Part shown: positions 37,513 through 47,324 of the stretch, piece by piece
Position numbering within the stretch: the stretch's first letter is position 1
Layout: every line of letters starts with the position of its first letter
Origin: Pseudomonadota bacterium
GTDB taxonomy: Bacteria; Myxococcota_A; Bradymonadia; Bradymonadales; GCA-2716585
Length of the DNA: 64,000 bases
Reading direction: 5' to 3'
Assembly: GCA_005804885.1 (NCBI GenBank)
Contig: SYOX01000095.1
Location: 1-64,000 of the forward strand
Made by a program: the position numbers and the translations under genes
Notes under the pieces: model-generated
What the model saw: the letters and a program-made list of their open reading frames with translations, nothing else
Database searches by the model: none
What the model was told of the DNA's origin: nothing

Positions 37513-40365
37513 CTACTTGATCAGCTCGCGCAGGGATTGGATGTCGGGGTGGTCTGGTCGAGCCGCCTCGGCGCGCGAGAGGGCGTCGCGGGCGCCCTTG
37601 CGATCGCCGGCGTCGTGCCGAGCGCGGGCGAGCCCGACGAGGAGATCGGCGCGCAGCGCGGAGGGCGCGCTGCTCATCAGGATCAGGGCGATCTCGAAGG
37701 ATCTCACGGCCTTGCGGGGGTCGCCGACGAGCAGGGAGACCTCGCCCATGTCGCGGTGGAGTTGTCCGTCGAAGGGCTTGATGTTGATGGCGCGCTCGGC
37801 GGCGTCGAGGGCGTGGCCGAGCTGCCCGAGCTCCTTGCGAAGGGCAAGCAGGCGGGCCGCGGTCCTGAAGTCGGCCTGATCGACGAGGGTGATCTGGAGC
37901 AGCGTGTCGGCCAGACGCGCCTTGTCGCCCTTCTTGTCGTAGATCTCCGTCAGGGCGTGGAGGGCCTCGAGCCCTTTGTCGTAGAAGGCCAGGGCCTTGG
38001 TGAGGTGATCGGCGGCCTCATCGGCCTTCCCCTCCATCTGGGCGACCTCGCCGAGCTGAAGGCGCAGGGCGTATCCGTCGTAGCCGCCCTTGAGGATGGC
38101 GTCGAGGTGTCCTCGTGCGGCGGCGCTGTCGCGGGTGCGCAGGTCGTAGATGGAGGCGAGGTAGTTCGCCAGGGGCTGGCCAGGCTGCTTCTTGAGGGTG
38201 GCCTTGAAGAGGGTCTCGGCTTCATCGACGCGGCGGGCGACGAAGAGGGCCATGGCGAGCTCGGCCATGGCGGCCGGATCGGCGGGGGTGGCCTTGTGGG
38301 CCTTTTCGAAGCGCTCCAGATCCGCGTACTCCTCAAGGCTTGGGTCAAAGGAGGACATCATGCGGTCGAAGCGCTTGCTGACGTAGGCCTTGAAGGCCTC
38401 ATCGAAGGCCGCGACGTCGAGGCCGGTGGCCTTGACGAGGACCTCGGGGGTCAGGAGGCTCTGGCCGTAGAGGTCGAGCATCTTGAGGATGGTGTCAAAG
38501 CCCCAGCGCTGGACGATGAACTCGATCACGATGGTGCTCTGGAAGTAGGCCGCGAGGATGTCGTTGAGGGTCTTGGCCTGGGTGAAGCCCAGGTTCAGGC
38601 GACCGACGCTCCACAGGCGCCCCTCCTTGGCCAGCACCAGCATCTCTCGCTCCTGCTCGCGGCGCCACTCCGGCCTCGCCACGCCGGCCTCGTACTCTGC
38701 CAGCCCCTCGGTGAACCAGCGCGGGACCCTGCTCCTGGACTTCTGGATGTGGAAGACATGGGCCAGCTCATGCCAGACCACCTCGGCCCAGTTGAAGTTC
38801 CCCTCGGAGGGCGATCGGGAGGTGACGACGCGGCCAAAGCAGATGCCGTGGGGGGTGATGTGGGGCAGGCCCACGGAGCGCACCGAGAAGGTCTCGGCGT
38901 CCTTGAAGATCTCGACGCTGACGGTGCCTTTGGGCTCAAACTTGTAGCGCTTCTTGAGGTTCTTGTAAGCGTCCTCGGCCAGTTCGGGCACGACGGCTTC
39001 AAGCACGGGCCGCTCGGACTTGTGGAAGCGGAAGCGCAGCGGTCCGCGCTCGACGAAGACATAGGAGGGCATGGTCTTCTCGTAGAGGTTGACCATGTTG
39101 AAGGCCCGGATGTTGTAGCTGTCATTCTCAAAGGCTTTCTTGAGGTATTCAAAGCCCTTGGCGTCGTCGCCGATGCGCGTGTAGCCGATGCCGAGCTCTA
39201 CGAAGGCGGGCCAGTAGCTGGGATCGATGGCGAGCGCCTTGTTGTTCAGATCGATGGCCTCCTGGTAGCGGTGGACCCGGACGCCGAAGCGGGCCACGTG
39301 CGTGTAGAAGCCCGCCCAGCGGGGGTTGAGCTTGAAGGCCCGGATGCGCTCGCGCTCGAAGGCGGCCGAGTCGTCCTTGAGGTAGTGGCACGTGGCCAGG
39401 GTGTTGATCGCCGGCATGTGGTTGGGGTTGACCTTGAGCGCGCGGCCAAGGGTCTCGATGGCCCCGTCGTAGTCTTCGAGGTCGATCTGGAGGGTGGCGT
39501 CCAGGACGATCGCGTCGGGGTTGCCGGGGTTGACGGCGAAGATCCTGCGGAGGTAGCCGCGGATGGCGGCCTCGTCGTGGTCGTCCTCCATGTGGATCTG
39601 AGCCATGCCCAGCAGGGCGCCGACGTGGTTGGGGTTGATCTTGAGCGCGGACTCGTAGGCGAAGCTGGCGTCCTCGAGGTTGTACTTCTCAAGGAAGAGG
39701 TCGCCCCAGGCCACGAAGGCCTCGACGTTCTCGGGATCCTTGACCGTGGCCTCCTGAAGGACGGTGTTGGCGTCGTCGTAGAACTCCATGCGCCAGACGG
39801 CCACGCCGACCATCGTCAGCCCTCGGGATTCGTCGAGCTTGCCGTCGTTGTAGTCCTCGGCCAGGACGTCCAGCAGCGCGATCCCCTCCTCCTTCTTCCC
39901 CAGGTCGATGAGGAGCTTGCCGAGCGCGAGGCGGGCCTCGCGGGCGTCGGGGTGGTCGTTCAGCGCCTGCCTCCAGGTGGCGATGGCGCGGGCGTGCTGG
40001 CCCTGGAGCAGCTCGATGCTCCCGCGTGCCGTGAGCGCCGCGCGCTTGTCGTCGTCCTGCCTGGCGACCCCCTGGGCCTTGCGGATCAGCGCCAGCGCGC
40101 CTTCGAGGTCGCCGCGCGCGGTCAGGACCTCGGCCAGCAGGAGGCGCGCCTGGACGTCGTCCCGCGCCGCGGCCAGCGGCTCTGCGAGCCGGATGGCCTC
40201 ATCGTGGCGGCCGTGCAGGAAGGCCGAGCGCGCCTGGGCGAGCCGATCGGCCTGGGCGAGAGCGGAGGTGGGGTGCGCAAAGGCGAGGCAGGCGAGCAGG
40301 AGCGCGGCCATCGCGACCGCGGTGTGAGGATGAGGGCGAGGGATCTTGGAGGTTCTACAGGCCAC
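37513..40365 (-). CDS. Secreted TPR protein with peptidase MA-like gluzincin domain
   Basis: 950 aa from the GTG at 40365, which overlaps the end of the upstream lipoprotein gene by 11 bp and yields a signal peptide (core AMAALLLACLAFA, cleavage near SALAQA); ATG 40311 is the alternative. About a dozen TPR units occupy residues 30-450 and 640-950. Between them is a metallopeptidase-like domain: WHELAHVFHIQ (near 528-538) and, 17 residues on, EGLAEYE give the HExxH...E zinc ligands of gluzincins, matching peptidase MA-like domains. Probably periplasmic or surface-exposed. The substrate is unknown; TPRs suggest a protein complex. A second protein with the same combination lies upstream. Confidence 0.84.
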   Translation of the reverse strand: MACRTSKIPRPHPHTAVAMAALLLACLAFAHPTSALAQADRLAQARSAFLHGRHDEAIRLAEPLAAARDDVQARLLLAEVLTARGDLEGALALIRKAQGVARQDDDKRAALTARGSIELLQGQHARAIATWRQALNDHPDAREARLALGKLLIDLGKKEEGIALLDVLAEDYNDGKLDESRGLTMVGVAVWRMEFYDDANTVLQEATVKDPENVEAFVAWGDLFLEKYNLEDASFAYESALKINPNHVGALLGMAQIHMEDDHDEAAIRGYLRRIFAVNPGNPDAIVLDATLQIDLEDYDGAIETLGRALKVNPNHMPAINTLATCHYLKDDSAAFERERIRAFKLNPRWAGFYTHVARFGVRVHRYQEAIDLNNKALAIDPSYWPAFVELGIGYTRIGDDAKGFEYLKKAFENDSYNIRAFNMVNLYEKTMPSYVFVERGPLRFRFHKSERPVLEAVVPELAEDAYKNLKKRYKFEPKGTVSVEIFKDAETFSVRSVGLPHITPHGICFGRVVTSRSPSEGNFNWAEVVWHELAHVFHIQKSRSRVPRWFTEGLAEYEAGVARPEWRREQEREMLVLAKEGRLWSVGRLNLGFTQAKTLNDILAAYFQSTIVIEFIVQRWGFDTILKMLDLYGQSLLTPEVLVKATGLDVAAFDEAFKAYVSKRFDRMMSSFDPSLEEYADLERFEKAHKATPADPAAMAELAMALFVARRVDEAETLFKATLKKQPGQPLANYLASIYDLRTRDSAAARGHLDAILKGGYDGYALRLQLGEVAQMEGKADEAADHLTKALAFYDKGLEALHALTEIYDKKGDKARLADTLLQITLVDQADFRTAARLLALRKELGQLGHALDAAERAINIKPFDGQLHRDMGEVSLLVGDPRKAVRSFEIALILMSSAPSALRADLLVGLARARHDAGDRKGARDALSRAEAARPDHPDIQSLRELIK

Positions 40366-40891
40366 GACTGATCTTCCACAGACCTCCCTGGTCTCGAACC
40401 AGGTGCATGCGGTTGAGGTCTCTTCCGGCTTCCCAGTGGGGTGTATCTCCGACCTCGTACATATAATTCCACAGGTACTCGTAAGTGACGTAGGCGCGGT
40501 CGCCTTCGACGAGGACGTCCTTGACGACGATCTCGAAGCGAAGGGACTGGACGCGCTCGGAGAGCCTGGAGATGGCCGCATCGAGGCCGCTGCGGCCGTA
40601 GTCGTCGTCGCTGGTGTCGCTGGTGCCCGAGTTCTCGTAATACTCCTCGGCCACGAGGCCCTGGAGGCGCTGCGGGTCGCGCTTCTCCATGGCGTCCTTG
40701 TAGGCGCCGACGACCTCAAGGACCTCCCGGTTCTCGGGCATGTCGGCCACGAGCGTGCCCTGGTCGAACTTGAGCGGGTCGAAGGACTCGATGTAGCGGT
40801 TGCCGCAGGCCGTCGAGGAGACGGCCACCAGCGCGAGCAGCGCCACGGGCGCGAGCCGCGTGAGGGCCGGGAGGGAGACGATTTTCAGCAT
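40355..40891 (-). CDS. NTF2/SnoaL-like lipoprotein
   Basis: 178 aa. The signal peptide ends with a lipobox-like VSSTAC (Cys29). The mature part has the alpha-plus-beta pattern of NTF2-like/DUF4440 folds: VVGAYKDAMEKRDPQRLQGL helix, EYYENSG, then strands EIVVKDVLVEGDRAYVTYEYLW and a final LWKISRGL. Such domains often bind small ligands or act as immunity or scaffold units. No catalytic residues can be named. It sits between two large metallopeptidase-like genes on the same strand, 68 bp after the first and overlapping the second by 11 bp, so the three are probably co-expressed. Confidence 0.75.
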   Translation of the reverse strand: MLKIVSLPALTRLAPVALLALVAVSSTACGNRYIESFDPLKFDQGTLVADMPENREVLEVVGAYKDAMEKRDPQRLQGLVAEEYYENSGTSDTSDDDYGRSGLDAAISRLSERVQSLRFEIVVKDVLVEGDRAYVTYEYLWNYMYEVGDTPHWEAGRDLNRMHLVRDQGGLWKISRGL

Positions 40892-40959
40892 GGCAGGTGG
40901 ACTCTCGTGTCAGACAAAGTCAAGGCGCTGCAAGAGATACCCCATGGCGCGCGGCGGAG

Positions 40960-43305
40960 TCAAAATCCGCCGCCCCCTTGCGCCCAATCGATCCTTTCGA
41001 GCCAGTCGCGGGCCTCGGACCTGACGCCCTCAGAGCTCTCCTCGCGCGACAGAGCGTCGAATGCACGCCGGGCGCCCTCGTATTCCCCGCTCAACAACAG
41101 GCAGATCCCGAGCAGCCGACGGGCCTCCTGCTCAAGCTCGACCCCCGGCAGCCCCCCTTCCCTCTCCAGCGCGGCCTTCAGCCGGGACACGGCGTCCTTC
41201 CACGCCCGCTCCGACCACAGGAGCCTGCCGAGCAGGTAATTGCCCAGGGCCGATCCGGGATCGCGCTCAAGCCAGCGCGTCAGCGTGAAGATCTGAAGCG
41301 CCGGCGAGGCCTCGACGCCCATGAGGAAGGCCATCGCGTCGGGCTCCCCCAGCGCAGCGCGCCGGGCCTGGAGCGATCTGCGCCTGGCCCGCTCCGGCCC
41401 GAGCGAGAGCGCCTCCCCATAGGCGCGCGCCGCCGCGCCTGTATCCCCGCGCCGCGCCAGCAGATCCCCGCGCAGTTCAAGACCCCAGGCCCGCTCTCCG
41501 GCGCTCGCCTCGGCCTCGCCGAGCGCGAAGGAGAGGTGCGCGGCGGCCTCGTCCAGATCCCCAGCCCGCAGCCGCACGTCCGCGGCCTCCAACCTCGCCT
41601 GAGCCGTCCGAGGGCTGTAGGCGGCCGCCTCTTCAAAGCACTCGACGGCCTCCGGGAGGCGACGATCCAGGAGCTTGTCGATCCCCTGCACCCGCAGCGA
41701 CGCGATCCGGCGAGCGCAGCGCTTCTCGAAGATGCTCGGCCTGTCAAAGACAAAGGAGGCCATCGCCAGCGCCTCCTCCGACAACGGGATCTGATCCACG
41801 AAGGCCTCCCAGCGGGCCGCGAGAACCTCGACGGGCACGCCGAAGGCCGCCTCGAAGTCGCCGCGCCCGTAAGCCTTCAAGAAGGCGTCCATGCCGTATT
41901 CATCGATCAGGAAGCGACAGAAGGAGCCCATCAGGGTGTAGACCATGGGGCCCGAGCGGGTGTAGAAGCCGCCGACGCCGACCAGCTCGCGCACGTCCGG
42001 GGCGATCCCGAGGCGACGCATCGCCGCGCTCCACCCGTGGGGCGAGAGCTCCCCTCGGTGCCAGGTGACGGCCTCGGCCAGCCCCTCGACGAGGCCCATG
42101 TTCGGCAGCAGCGCCGCGTTGGTCGACAGCGAGAGCGGGCCAGCCCCGAAGGGGGCCGAGAAGATGTGCGCCAGCTCGTGGGTCAGGACGGGCTGCCCGA
42201 TCTCGTGGTAGAGGATGTGCATCTCTCCCTGCCACACTCTGGCGATCATCGTCCGGCGCATGCCCAGCAGCCGCCCCTTCTGCCGCTCGTCCGCGTAGAT
42301 GGTGCTCAGGATCCGCTCTCCCTCGGGTAAAGGAGCGCGGCCAAAGCGTTTTTTCAGCTGCTCATAGCGGAACTCGTGATCCCGTCCGATGGCCTCGATG
42401 TGCTCCGCGTGCCATGTGTCCACGGGGTGGTGGATGACGAAGTGCCTCGTCTCATGTCGGCCGCCGAGGGCCACGCGGATGTCCTCCCGATCCAGGGCCA
42501 TCCCCAGGCTGGCCCGGTTGGCGAACATGCCCGCCGCGACCGCGAGCAGCGCGGCCAGGGCGACGATCCAGGAGGGGTCGACGCGCTGGCCCTCGCGGCG
42601 CAGCCACGCGATCTCCAGGCCCACGAGCACGGCGGCGACGATGAAGGCGTGCCACAGGCGGTAATGGATGAGCCCGACTGGGACGCTCAGGGCCTCGTCG
42701 TAGATGGAGCCCGCGAAGAGGCCGATGAGCGGGTGATGGGCCTGGGCCGGGGGCTCCATGGCCAGCGGGTAGACCGTGGCAATGACGGAGAGGGCGACGA
42801 TCGAGAGGTAGAGCGCCCAGCGGCGCCAGCCGGGCGGGGCGAGGATCACGCAGAGCAGCGCCCAGATCGACGAGACGGCGACGCTGCCGCCGACGATGAG
42901 GCCAAAGAAGGCGGCGCCCTCGGTCAGCGCGCAGTTCGGGACTCGGAGGGCGTTGAGGAGGAGCAGGAGCAGCGGCGGCGTCGAGAGCACTGCCCCGGCC
43001 AGGGCGAAGCGCGCCCAGACGCGCGAGGGCCGGAGGTCGCTGGCCTGCCCGACGGCGCCCCCCCAGGTCCGCGCCTCGGCAGAGAGCCAGACCAGCGGCC
43101 CGACGAGGGCCACGAGGGCGCCGACGGCCGCCGAGGACTCGTAGCCGAGCAGGTCGCAGAGGGGGATGAGGCAGAGGATCAGCCCGAGCGCCGTCATCAG
43201 CGCGAGCGCCGTTGCGCCGCGGCGTGTGTCGACCAGGGGGCCAAGGAGGCGAGCGCCGAGCCGGAGGCGCTTCGGCGTCAAGGAGCGGCGGGATGGCTCA
43301 AGCAA
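40960..43305 (-). CDS. Polytopic membrane protein with gluzincin-like metallopeptidase and TPR region
   Basis: 781 aa; TTG at 43305 is preceded by AGGA five bases upstream. The first 270 residues contain about seven membrane helices. Then comes a peptidase MA-like domain: LTHELAHIFSAPFG (His near 375-380) and VEGLAEAVTW about 30 residues later supply HExxH and the third Glu ligand. The C-terminal 250 residues are helical and TPR-like (AVECFEEAAAYSP, AAAHLSFALGEAE). The architecture is that of a membrane-anchored periplasmic metalloprotease of unknown substrate. It shares the HELAH/EGLAE pattern with the protein at 37513-40365, two genes downstream. Divergent from the PilZ gene. Confidence 0.8.
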   Translation of the reverse strand: MLEPSRRSLTPKRLRLGARLLGPLVDTRRGATALALMTALGLILCLIPLCDLLGYESSAAVGALVALVGPLVWLSAEARTWGGAVGQASDLRPSRVWARFALAGAVLSTPPLLLLLLNALRVPNCALTEGAAFFGLIVGGSVAVSSIWALLCVILAPPGWRRWALYLSIVALSVIATVYPLAMEPPAQAHHPLIGLFAGSIYDEALSVPVGLIHYRLWHAFIVAAVLVGLEIAWLRREGQRVDPSWIVALAALLAVAAGMFANRASLGMALDREDIRVALGGRHETRHFVIHHPVDTWHAEHIEAIGRDHEFRYEQLKKRFGRAPLPEGERILSTIYADERQKGRLLGMRRTMIARVWQGEMHILYHEIGQPVLTHELAHIFSAPFGAGPLSLSTNAALLPNMGLVEGLAEAVTWHRGELSPHGWSAAMRRLGIAPDVRELVGVGGFYTRSGPMVYTLMGSFCRFLIDEYGMDAFLKAYGRGDFEAAFGVPVEVLAARWEAFVDQIPLSEEALAMASFVFDRPSIFEKRCARRIASLRVQGIDKLLDRRLPEAVECFEEAAAYSPRTAQARLEAADVRLRAGDLDEAAAHLSFALGEAEASAGERAWGLELRGDLLARRGDTGAAARAYGEALSLGPERARRRSLQARRAALGEPDAMAFLMGVEASPALQIFTLTRWLERDPGSALGNYLLGRLLWSERAWKDAVSRLKAALEREGGLPGVELEQEARRLLGICLLLSGEYEGARRAFDALSREESSEGVRSEARDWLERIDWAQGGGGF

Positions 43306-43425
43306 GATCGTCCTGGCTCCGATGGGTAGAGAGAAGGGGGCGGCGCCGCGGCTCGACAGCGTCGGTGTTCAAGGATGATGCCCCCCTTGTCCACACACGC
43401 CGAAAGAAGAAGACAAGGAGGAGCG

Positions 43426-43938
43426 ATGAGCGCCCAGATGATCAGCGCCGGGGAGATCCAGGAGGCCGCGGCCATGTGCAGCCCGCAAGGGGAGACCGCC
43501 TATGGCGGGGAGGCCTTCGTCACGGCTTCGAACCGAAGATTTGAGGCGCGCTACCCGATGGCCATCCGCGTGAAGTACCCGCGCAGGAACGCCTTCTTCT
43601 TCGAGTATACGCGCAACATCAGCCGGGGGGGAATGTTCATCGCGACGAGCAAGCCGCTGGATCTGGGGGAGCGCTTTGTCTTCGAACTGGAGGTCCCAGG
43701 CGAGGAGGCGCCGCTGCAGCTGCTCGGAGAGGTGCGCTGGAGGGTGACGCCGGAGGATGTCCAGGGGGTTCGCAAGCCCGTCGAGGATCTTGAGGCGGGC
43801 ATGGGCATCGCCTTCCTCTTCGGTGAGGAGGGGGGCGATCAGGTCGCCTTCAACGCGCGGGTCATGGAGATGATCAACGAGGCCTTTGGGCCCGAGATCG
43901 CCCAGGAGCTGCTTCGGACGGCGCCGGGCCGTCGGTGA
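43426..43938 (+). CDS. PilZ domain protein
   Basis: 170 aa; AAGGAGG five bases before ATG 43426 decides the start. After about 35 residues the PilZ signature begins: RRFEARYPMAIRVKYP gives the RxxxR di-GMP-binding arginines, and NISRGGMFIATSKP the N-x-S-x-x-G motif. Strands LGERFVFELEVPG and QLLGEVRWRVTP complete the barrel. Single PilZ-domain proteins of this kind are abundant in myxobacteria and link cyclic di-GMP to motility or exopolysaccharide; here the polysaccharide operon is 6 kb away on the other strand, so a link is only suggestive. Convergent with the DUF192 gene, six bases apart. Confidence 0.9.
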   Translation: MSAQMISAGEIQEAAAMCSPQGETAYGGEAFVTASNRRFEARYPMAIRVKYPRRNAFFFEYTRNISRGGMFIATSKPLDLGERFVFELEVPGEEAPLQLLGEVRWRVTPEDVQGVRKPVEDLEAGMGIAFLFGEEGGDQVAFNARVMEMINEAFGPEIAQELLRTAPGRR

Positions 43939-43944
43939 GCGGGC

Positions 43945-44610
43945 CTACTGCCCGCGGGGCATGTGGGCGTCGGGGAGCCTGACGAGCTGGATCTTGTCGC
44001 CGGCCTTGATGTTGAAGCGCTGGGCGAGCCCGGCGTTGATCTCAAGGACGTAGCGGCTTGAGCCGGGGACCTTCCTGCTGGACAGGGTCAGGGGCTCGGC
44101 GTGCTCGACGACCCCGAGGACCTCGCCGTTGTCCTTGATGAAGACCATGTCGAGCGGGATGAGCGTGTTCTTCATCCAGAAGGACAGGGGCCGGTCGTTG
44201 GGATAGACGAAGAGCATGCTCCAGGTGTCGCTCATCCTGGGCCTGAACATGAGCCCGCGGGCGCGCTGGTCGTCGTCCAGGGCCAGCTCCATGAAGAACT
44301 GGGCGCCGCCGCTGAAGGAGATGACCGGCGCGTCGGGGACCGCGTCGCCGTCGACCGCCGGGGGCACGGCGCAGGCGCTGGTCTGGCAGCGCAGGAAGAG
44401 CGGGCAGTCCAGATCAACCGAGCAGGCCTTGCCGATCGACGCCCTGGCTTCGGCCTCGACCCTCTCGCGCTCGCGGATCAGGCGCTCCTCTGGATCCTCC
44501 TCGGGCGCGATGGGCTCATTGAGGTTCGTGATCGACTCGCCCTGGCAGGCCATGAGCCCGAGGAGCGTCAGCGCGGCGACAAAGGAGGGGGTGAAGCGCT
44601 TCGCGGACAT
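43945..44610 (-). CDS. DUF192 family lipoprotein
   Basis: 221 aa, ATG with GAGG seven bases upstream. The signal peptide ends in LGLMAC (Cys22). A charged helix (EERLIRERERVEAEARAS) and four cysteines in IGKACSVDLDCPLFLRCQTSAC precede the DUF192 domain (about 95-215). That domain is recognisable by ARGLMFRPRMSDTWSMLFVY, PLSFWMKNTLIPLDMVFI, GVVEHAEPL and YVLEINAG (each shown in part). DUF192 has no established biochemical role; many members are exported. The Cys-rich segment between lipobox and domain is an addition common in this organism's lipoproteins. Convergent with the PilZ gene. Confidence 0.88.
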   Translation of the reverse strand: MSAKRFTPSFVAALTLLGLMACQGESITNLNEPIAPEEDPEERLIRERERVEAEARASIGKACSVDLDCPLFLRCQTSACAVPPAVDGDAVPDAPVISFSGGAQFFMELALDDDQRARGLMFRPRMSDTWSMLFVYPNDRPLSFWMKNTLIPLDMVFIKDNGEVLGVVEHAEPLTLSSRKVPGSSRYVLEINAGLAQRFNIKAGDKIQLVRLPDAHMPRGQ

Positions 44611-44722
44611 GGGTGAGCCTCGCTCGGGGCCGGAGTGGTCGTTGGTCGATTCGAGGAGGAGCCTGGGGCGGCCTCGCGGGAGCGAGGGGGATTGTCCCAG
44701 GCGGCGCCAAGAACCTCAACCA

Positions 44723-47029
44723 TTACTTCAACTTCTTCATGGCGGCCTCGCCGGCGCGCATCACGGAGATGTCGCTCTCGACGGCGAGCTGGGCCTTGAT
44801 GATGTCGGCGCCGGCCTTCTTGCCGAGGGTGCCGAAGGCTTGCATCGCGGCGACGCGGACGGCGACGGACTGGTCGCCGACGACGCTGGCGATGAGCTCG
44901 ATGGCGTCGTTGCTGCCGGTCTTGCCCAGCGCCAGCACCGACAGGACGCGGAACTCCTCGACCGGGTCGTTGATCAAGGCCGCGAGGCCGGTGACGGCGG
45001 CGGGGTTGTCGTACTGCCCGAGCAGGTCCATGGCCAGGATCTTGACCTCGCGATCGGGATCGAAGAGTCCGCCGGACAGGACGCTGATGACGTTCTGGAG
45101 TTCGGGCTCCGGGGCCAGGGCCACGAGGGCCTTCATGACGGCGCCGCGGGCGCCGGGGTGGGGCAAGGTGGCGCCGCGGGTCAGCTTGAGGATCGGCTTG
45201 TAGGCGCTGTCCTCCTTGCGCTTGTGGAGGGCGGCCACGGCGGCCTGGATGACCTCGCCCTCGGTGTCGCCGAGGTAGCCCAGCAGAAGCTCGCTCTGGG
45301 TGCCGGCGGGCCAGTCGCCCAGCCCGCGGGCGACGTCGCGGCGAACGGCCCCCTCGGGGTCCTTGCCCAGAGAGACGACCAACTCAAGGGCCTTGTCGTC
45401 CTTGAAGGAGCCCAGGCCGCGCGCCGAGGCGCCCCGGATGCCGGCGTCCTTGCTCTCGACGCCCTTCTTGAGGGCGTCGAAGACCTGCTTGCCGCCCCCG
45501 CCGCCCTGCGTCTTGACGCCCAGGGCGAGGTAGGCGACCCGCTGGAGGACGATGTTGCGGTTGGAGGTGTAGCCGAGCACGTCCTGGAGGGTGAGCGTGG
45601 CCATGATGGTCGAGGCGACGCTCTGGATGGTCTCCTCGTCCTCGGGCTTCGTCCCGGCGTCGGCCAGCGCGCTGAGGCTCTCGGGGCTCTTGATCTCGCC
45701 GAGGGCCTCGGCGGCGGCGTGGCGCGCGGCGGCCTCGGGGTGCTTGAGGACGGCCTCGATGGCGAGCCGGGGATCGGGATCCTTGAAGGCCTTGATCGCG
45801 GCAAGGGCGGTGAGCGCCACCTCGCCTGTGCCCAGGGTCGTCTGGAGGGACAGCGCCTTGAACTTCTGGGCGTTGTCGCCGCCCGTTGCCACCAGGGCGG
45901 CGGCGCTCATGCGGCGCTCCATCGAGACCTTGGAATCCGAGAAGAGGTCGACGAGCTCGCCGTTGAGCTTGAGATCGGCGAGCGCCTTGATGGCGGCCGC
46001 GGCGATCTTGTCGTTGTCGCGGCGGGAGGCCTTGACCAGCTCGGGCGCCACGGCGGCCTCCTTGCTGGCGGCCAGCATCTCGATGGCCTTGATGGCGGGG
46101 CCCTCGACGTCGCCGCGCAGGGCGAAGAAGAGCGCGCGGACGCTGTACTTCTTGTTCTTGCTGGCCCCCAGGATGGACGAGGCCGCCAGCGCCACCTCCT
46201 TGTCCTTGTCCTTGTCCATCACGTCGCTGATGCCGTCCAGGACGTCGTCGCGCTCGACGCCCGCGAGCGCGCCGAGCGCGGCGGTGCGCACGGGGGCCTC
46301 CTTGTGGGAGAGCAGCGGCAGGATCATGTCGGGGCCCTTGTCCAACTTCAAGCCGGGGAGGGAGGCGATGGCCAGGAGCACGAAGCGGGAGTCGCCGTGC
46401 TTGAGGTAGGTCTCCAGCATGGCCAGGATCTGCGGATCGCGGCCCTCGACCTTCTTCTGGTAGTCCTCGCTGGCGAGCTCGACCCCGTCGGGCATGACGA
46501 TCAGGGCCGCGGGGATCTGGCGAGGCGGCAGCGCCCGCCAGGCCGGGACGACCAGGCGGTAGGCGGAGAACTCGATGTCGGCCCGCGACAGCGGCTTCTT
46601 GCTGTAGCCGGGGACGCTGATCTCGGTCAGGCCGAGCTGCGTGAGGGTGTAGACGATCTCCGAGACGATGATCGGGTGGTACTTCTCGCGCTCGCCGTCG
46701 AGCTTGACGGTGGCCTGTCCTTTGGCCAGAGACTTCGTCGAGACGTCGAGGCTGGTCTCCCCGTAGGTCGTGCGCTTGAGGTTGCGCAGCTCGTTGAAGG
46801 CCCCATTGACGATGGCGGGGCTCAGCTCCGCACCCTCGGGTACCTGGAGATTGCTCGACGCGTTGGGCACCAGGACATACTGGACGTCGTTGCCGACGGC
46901 CAGCTTTGTGTAGCTGTAGAGCACGACTGGGGCGGTCTGCTGCGCCCAGGCCTGCGTCGACATGAAGATTACCGCAGCGACGCACGCCGCCGCGGCCCGA
47001 CGAACCCGACTCCTGCCCGAGATACCCAT
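44723..47029 (-). CDS. Exported HEAT-repeat protein
   Basis: 768 aa from ATG 47029, which has GAGGGGAG five bases upstream; ATG 47047 lacks one. Signal peptide: SRVRRAAAACVAAVIFMSTQAWA. After about 190 residues of mixed structure the chain becomes a solenoid of HEAT/Armadillo-like helical pairs (PVRTAALGALAGVERDDV, AARHAAAEALGEIKSPES, VRRDVARGLGDWPAG, FRVLSVLALGKTGSNDA, VRVAAMQAFGTLGKKAG), roughly a dozen repeats to the C-terminus. Such solenoids bind proteins; no enzyme motif is seen. The regular VR.AA..ALG pattern resembles PBS-lyase HEAT repeats. Probably periplasmic. Monocistronic; tRNA genes lie upstream. Confidence 0.83.
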   Translation of the reverse strand: MGISGRSRVRRAAAACVAAVIFMSTQAWAQQTAPVVLYSYTKLAVGNDVQYVLVPNASSNLQVPEGAELSPAIVNGAFNELRNLKRTTYGETSLDVSTKSLAKGQATVKLDGEREKYHPIIVSEIVYTLTQLGLTEISVPGYSKKPLSRADIEFSAYRLVVPAWRALPPRQIPAALIVMPDGVELASEDYQKKVEGRDPQILAMLETYLKHGDSRFVLLAIASLPGLKLDKGPDMILPLLSHKEAPVRTAALGALAGVERDDVLDGISDVMDKDKDKEVALAASSILGASKNKKYSVRALFFALRGDVEGPAIKAIEMLAASKEAAVAPELVKASRRDNDKIAAAAIKALADLKLNGELVDLFSDSKVSMERRMSAAALVATGGDNAQKFKALSLQTTLGTGEVALTALAAIKAFKDPDPRLAIEAVLKHPEAAARHAAAEALGEIKSPESLSALADAGTKPEDEETIQSVASTIMATLTLQDVLGYTSNRNIVLQRVAYLALGVKTQGGGGGKQVFDALKKGVESKDAGIRGASARGLGSFKDDKALELVVSLGKDPEGAVRRDVARGLGDWPAGTQSELLLGYLGDTEGEVIQAAVAALHKRKEDSAYKPILKLTRGATLPHPGARGAVMKALVALAPEPELQNVISVLSGGLFDPDREVKILAMDLLGQYDNPAAVTGLAALINDPVEEFRVLSVLALGKTGSNDAIELIASVVGDQSVAVRVAAMQAFGTLGKKAGADIIKAQLAVESDISVMRAGEAAMKKLK

Positions 47030-47287
47030 GAGCGCTCCCCTCAACATTCCATCCGAATCAAACGGACCCTCAATACTCCAACATCGCGCCCCGAATCCAG
47101 CCCCGCGACCCAACAACGGGCGGAGTCTTATCCATGAAGTCGGGGCAAGGGCGTGGCTGGCTTCAACGCGGCGACCCAGGGGCCGCCCTGCAAAGCGCTT
47201 AACACGGCGGGGAGATTGACAGATTCCGGCCGGGTGATCCAGACCGACGTATCAGGACGCGGGAGCCGTGACCGGCGCAAGAAACAA

Positions 47288-47319
47288 GAAGAGCACCTCT
47301 CTTTCGAGAGGTGCTCCTT
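47288..47319 (-). terminator. Intrinsic terminator after tRNA-Glu
   Basis: Perfect 10-bp stem: GAGCACCTCT (47291-47300) and AGAGGTGCTC (47307-47316) with a 6-nt loop. On the minus strand the stem is followed by TTCTTGTTTCTT, a T-rich tail, eight bases past the end of the tRNA-Glu gene. Confidence 0.85.
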
Positions 47320-47324
47320 TGCAG

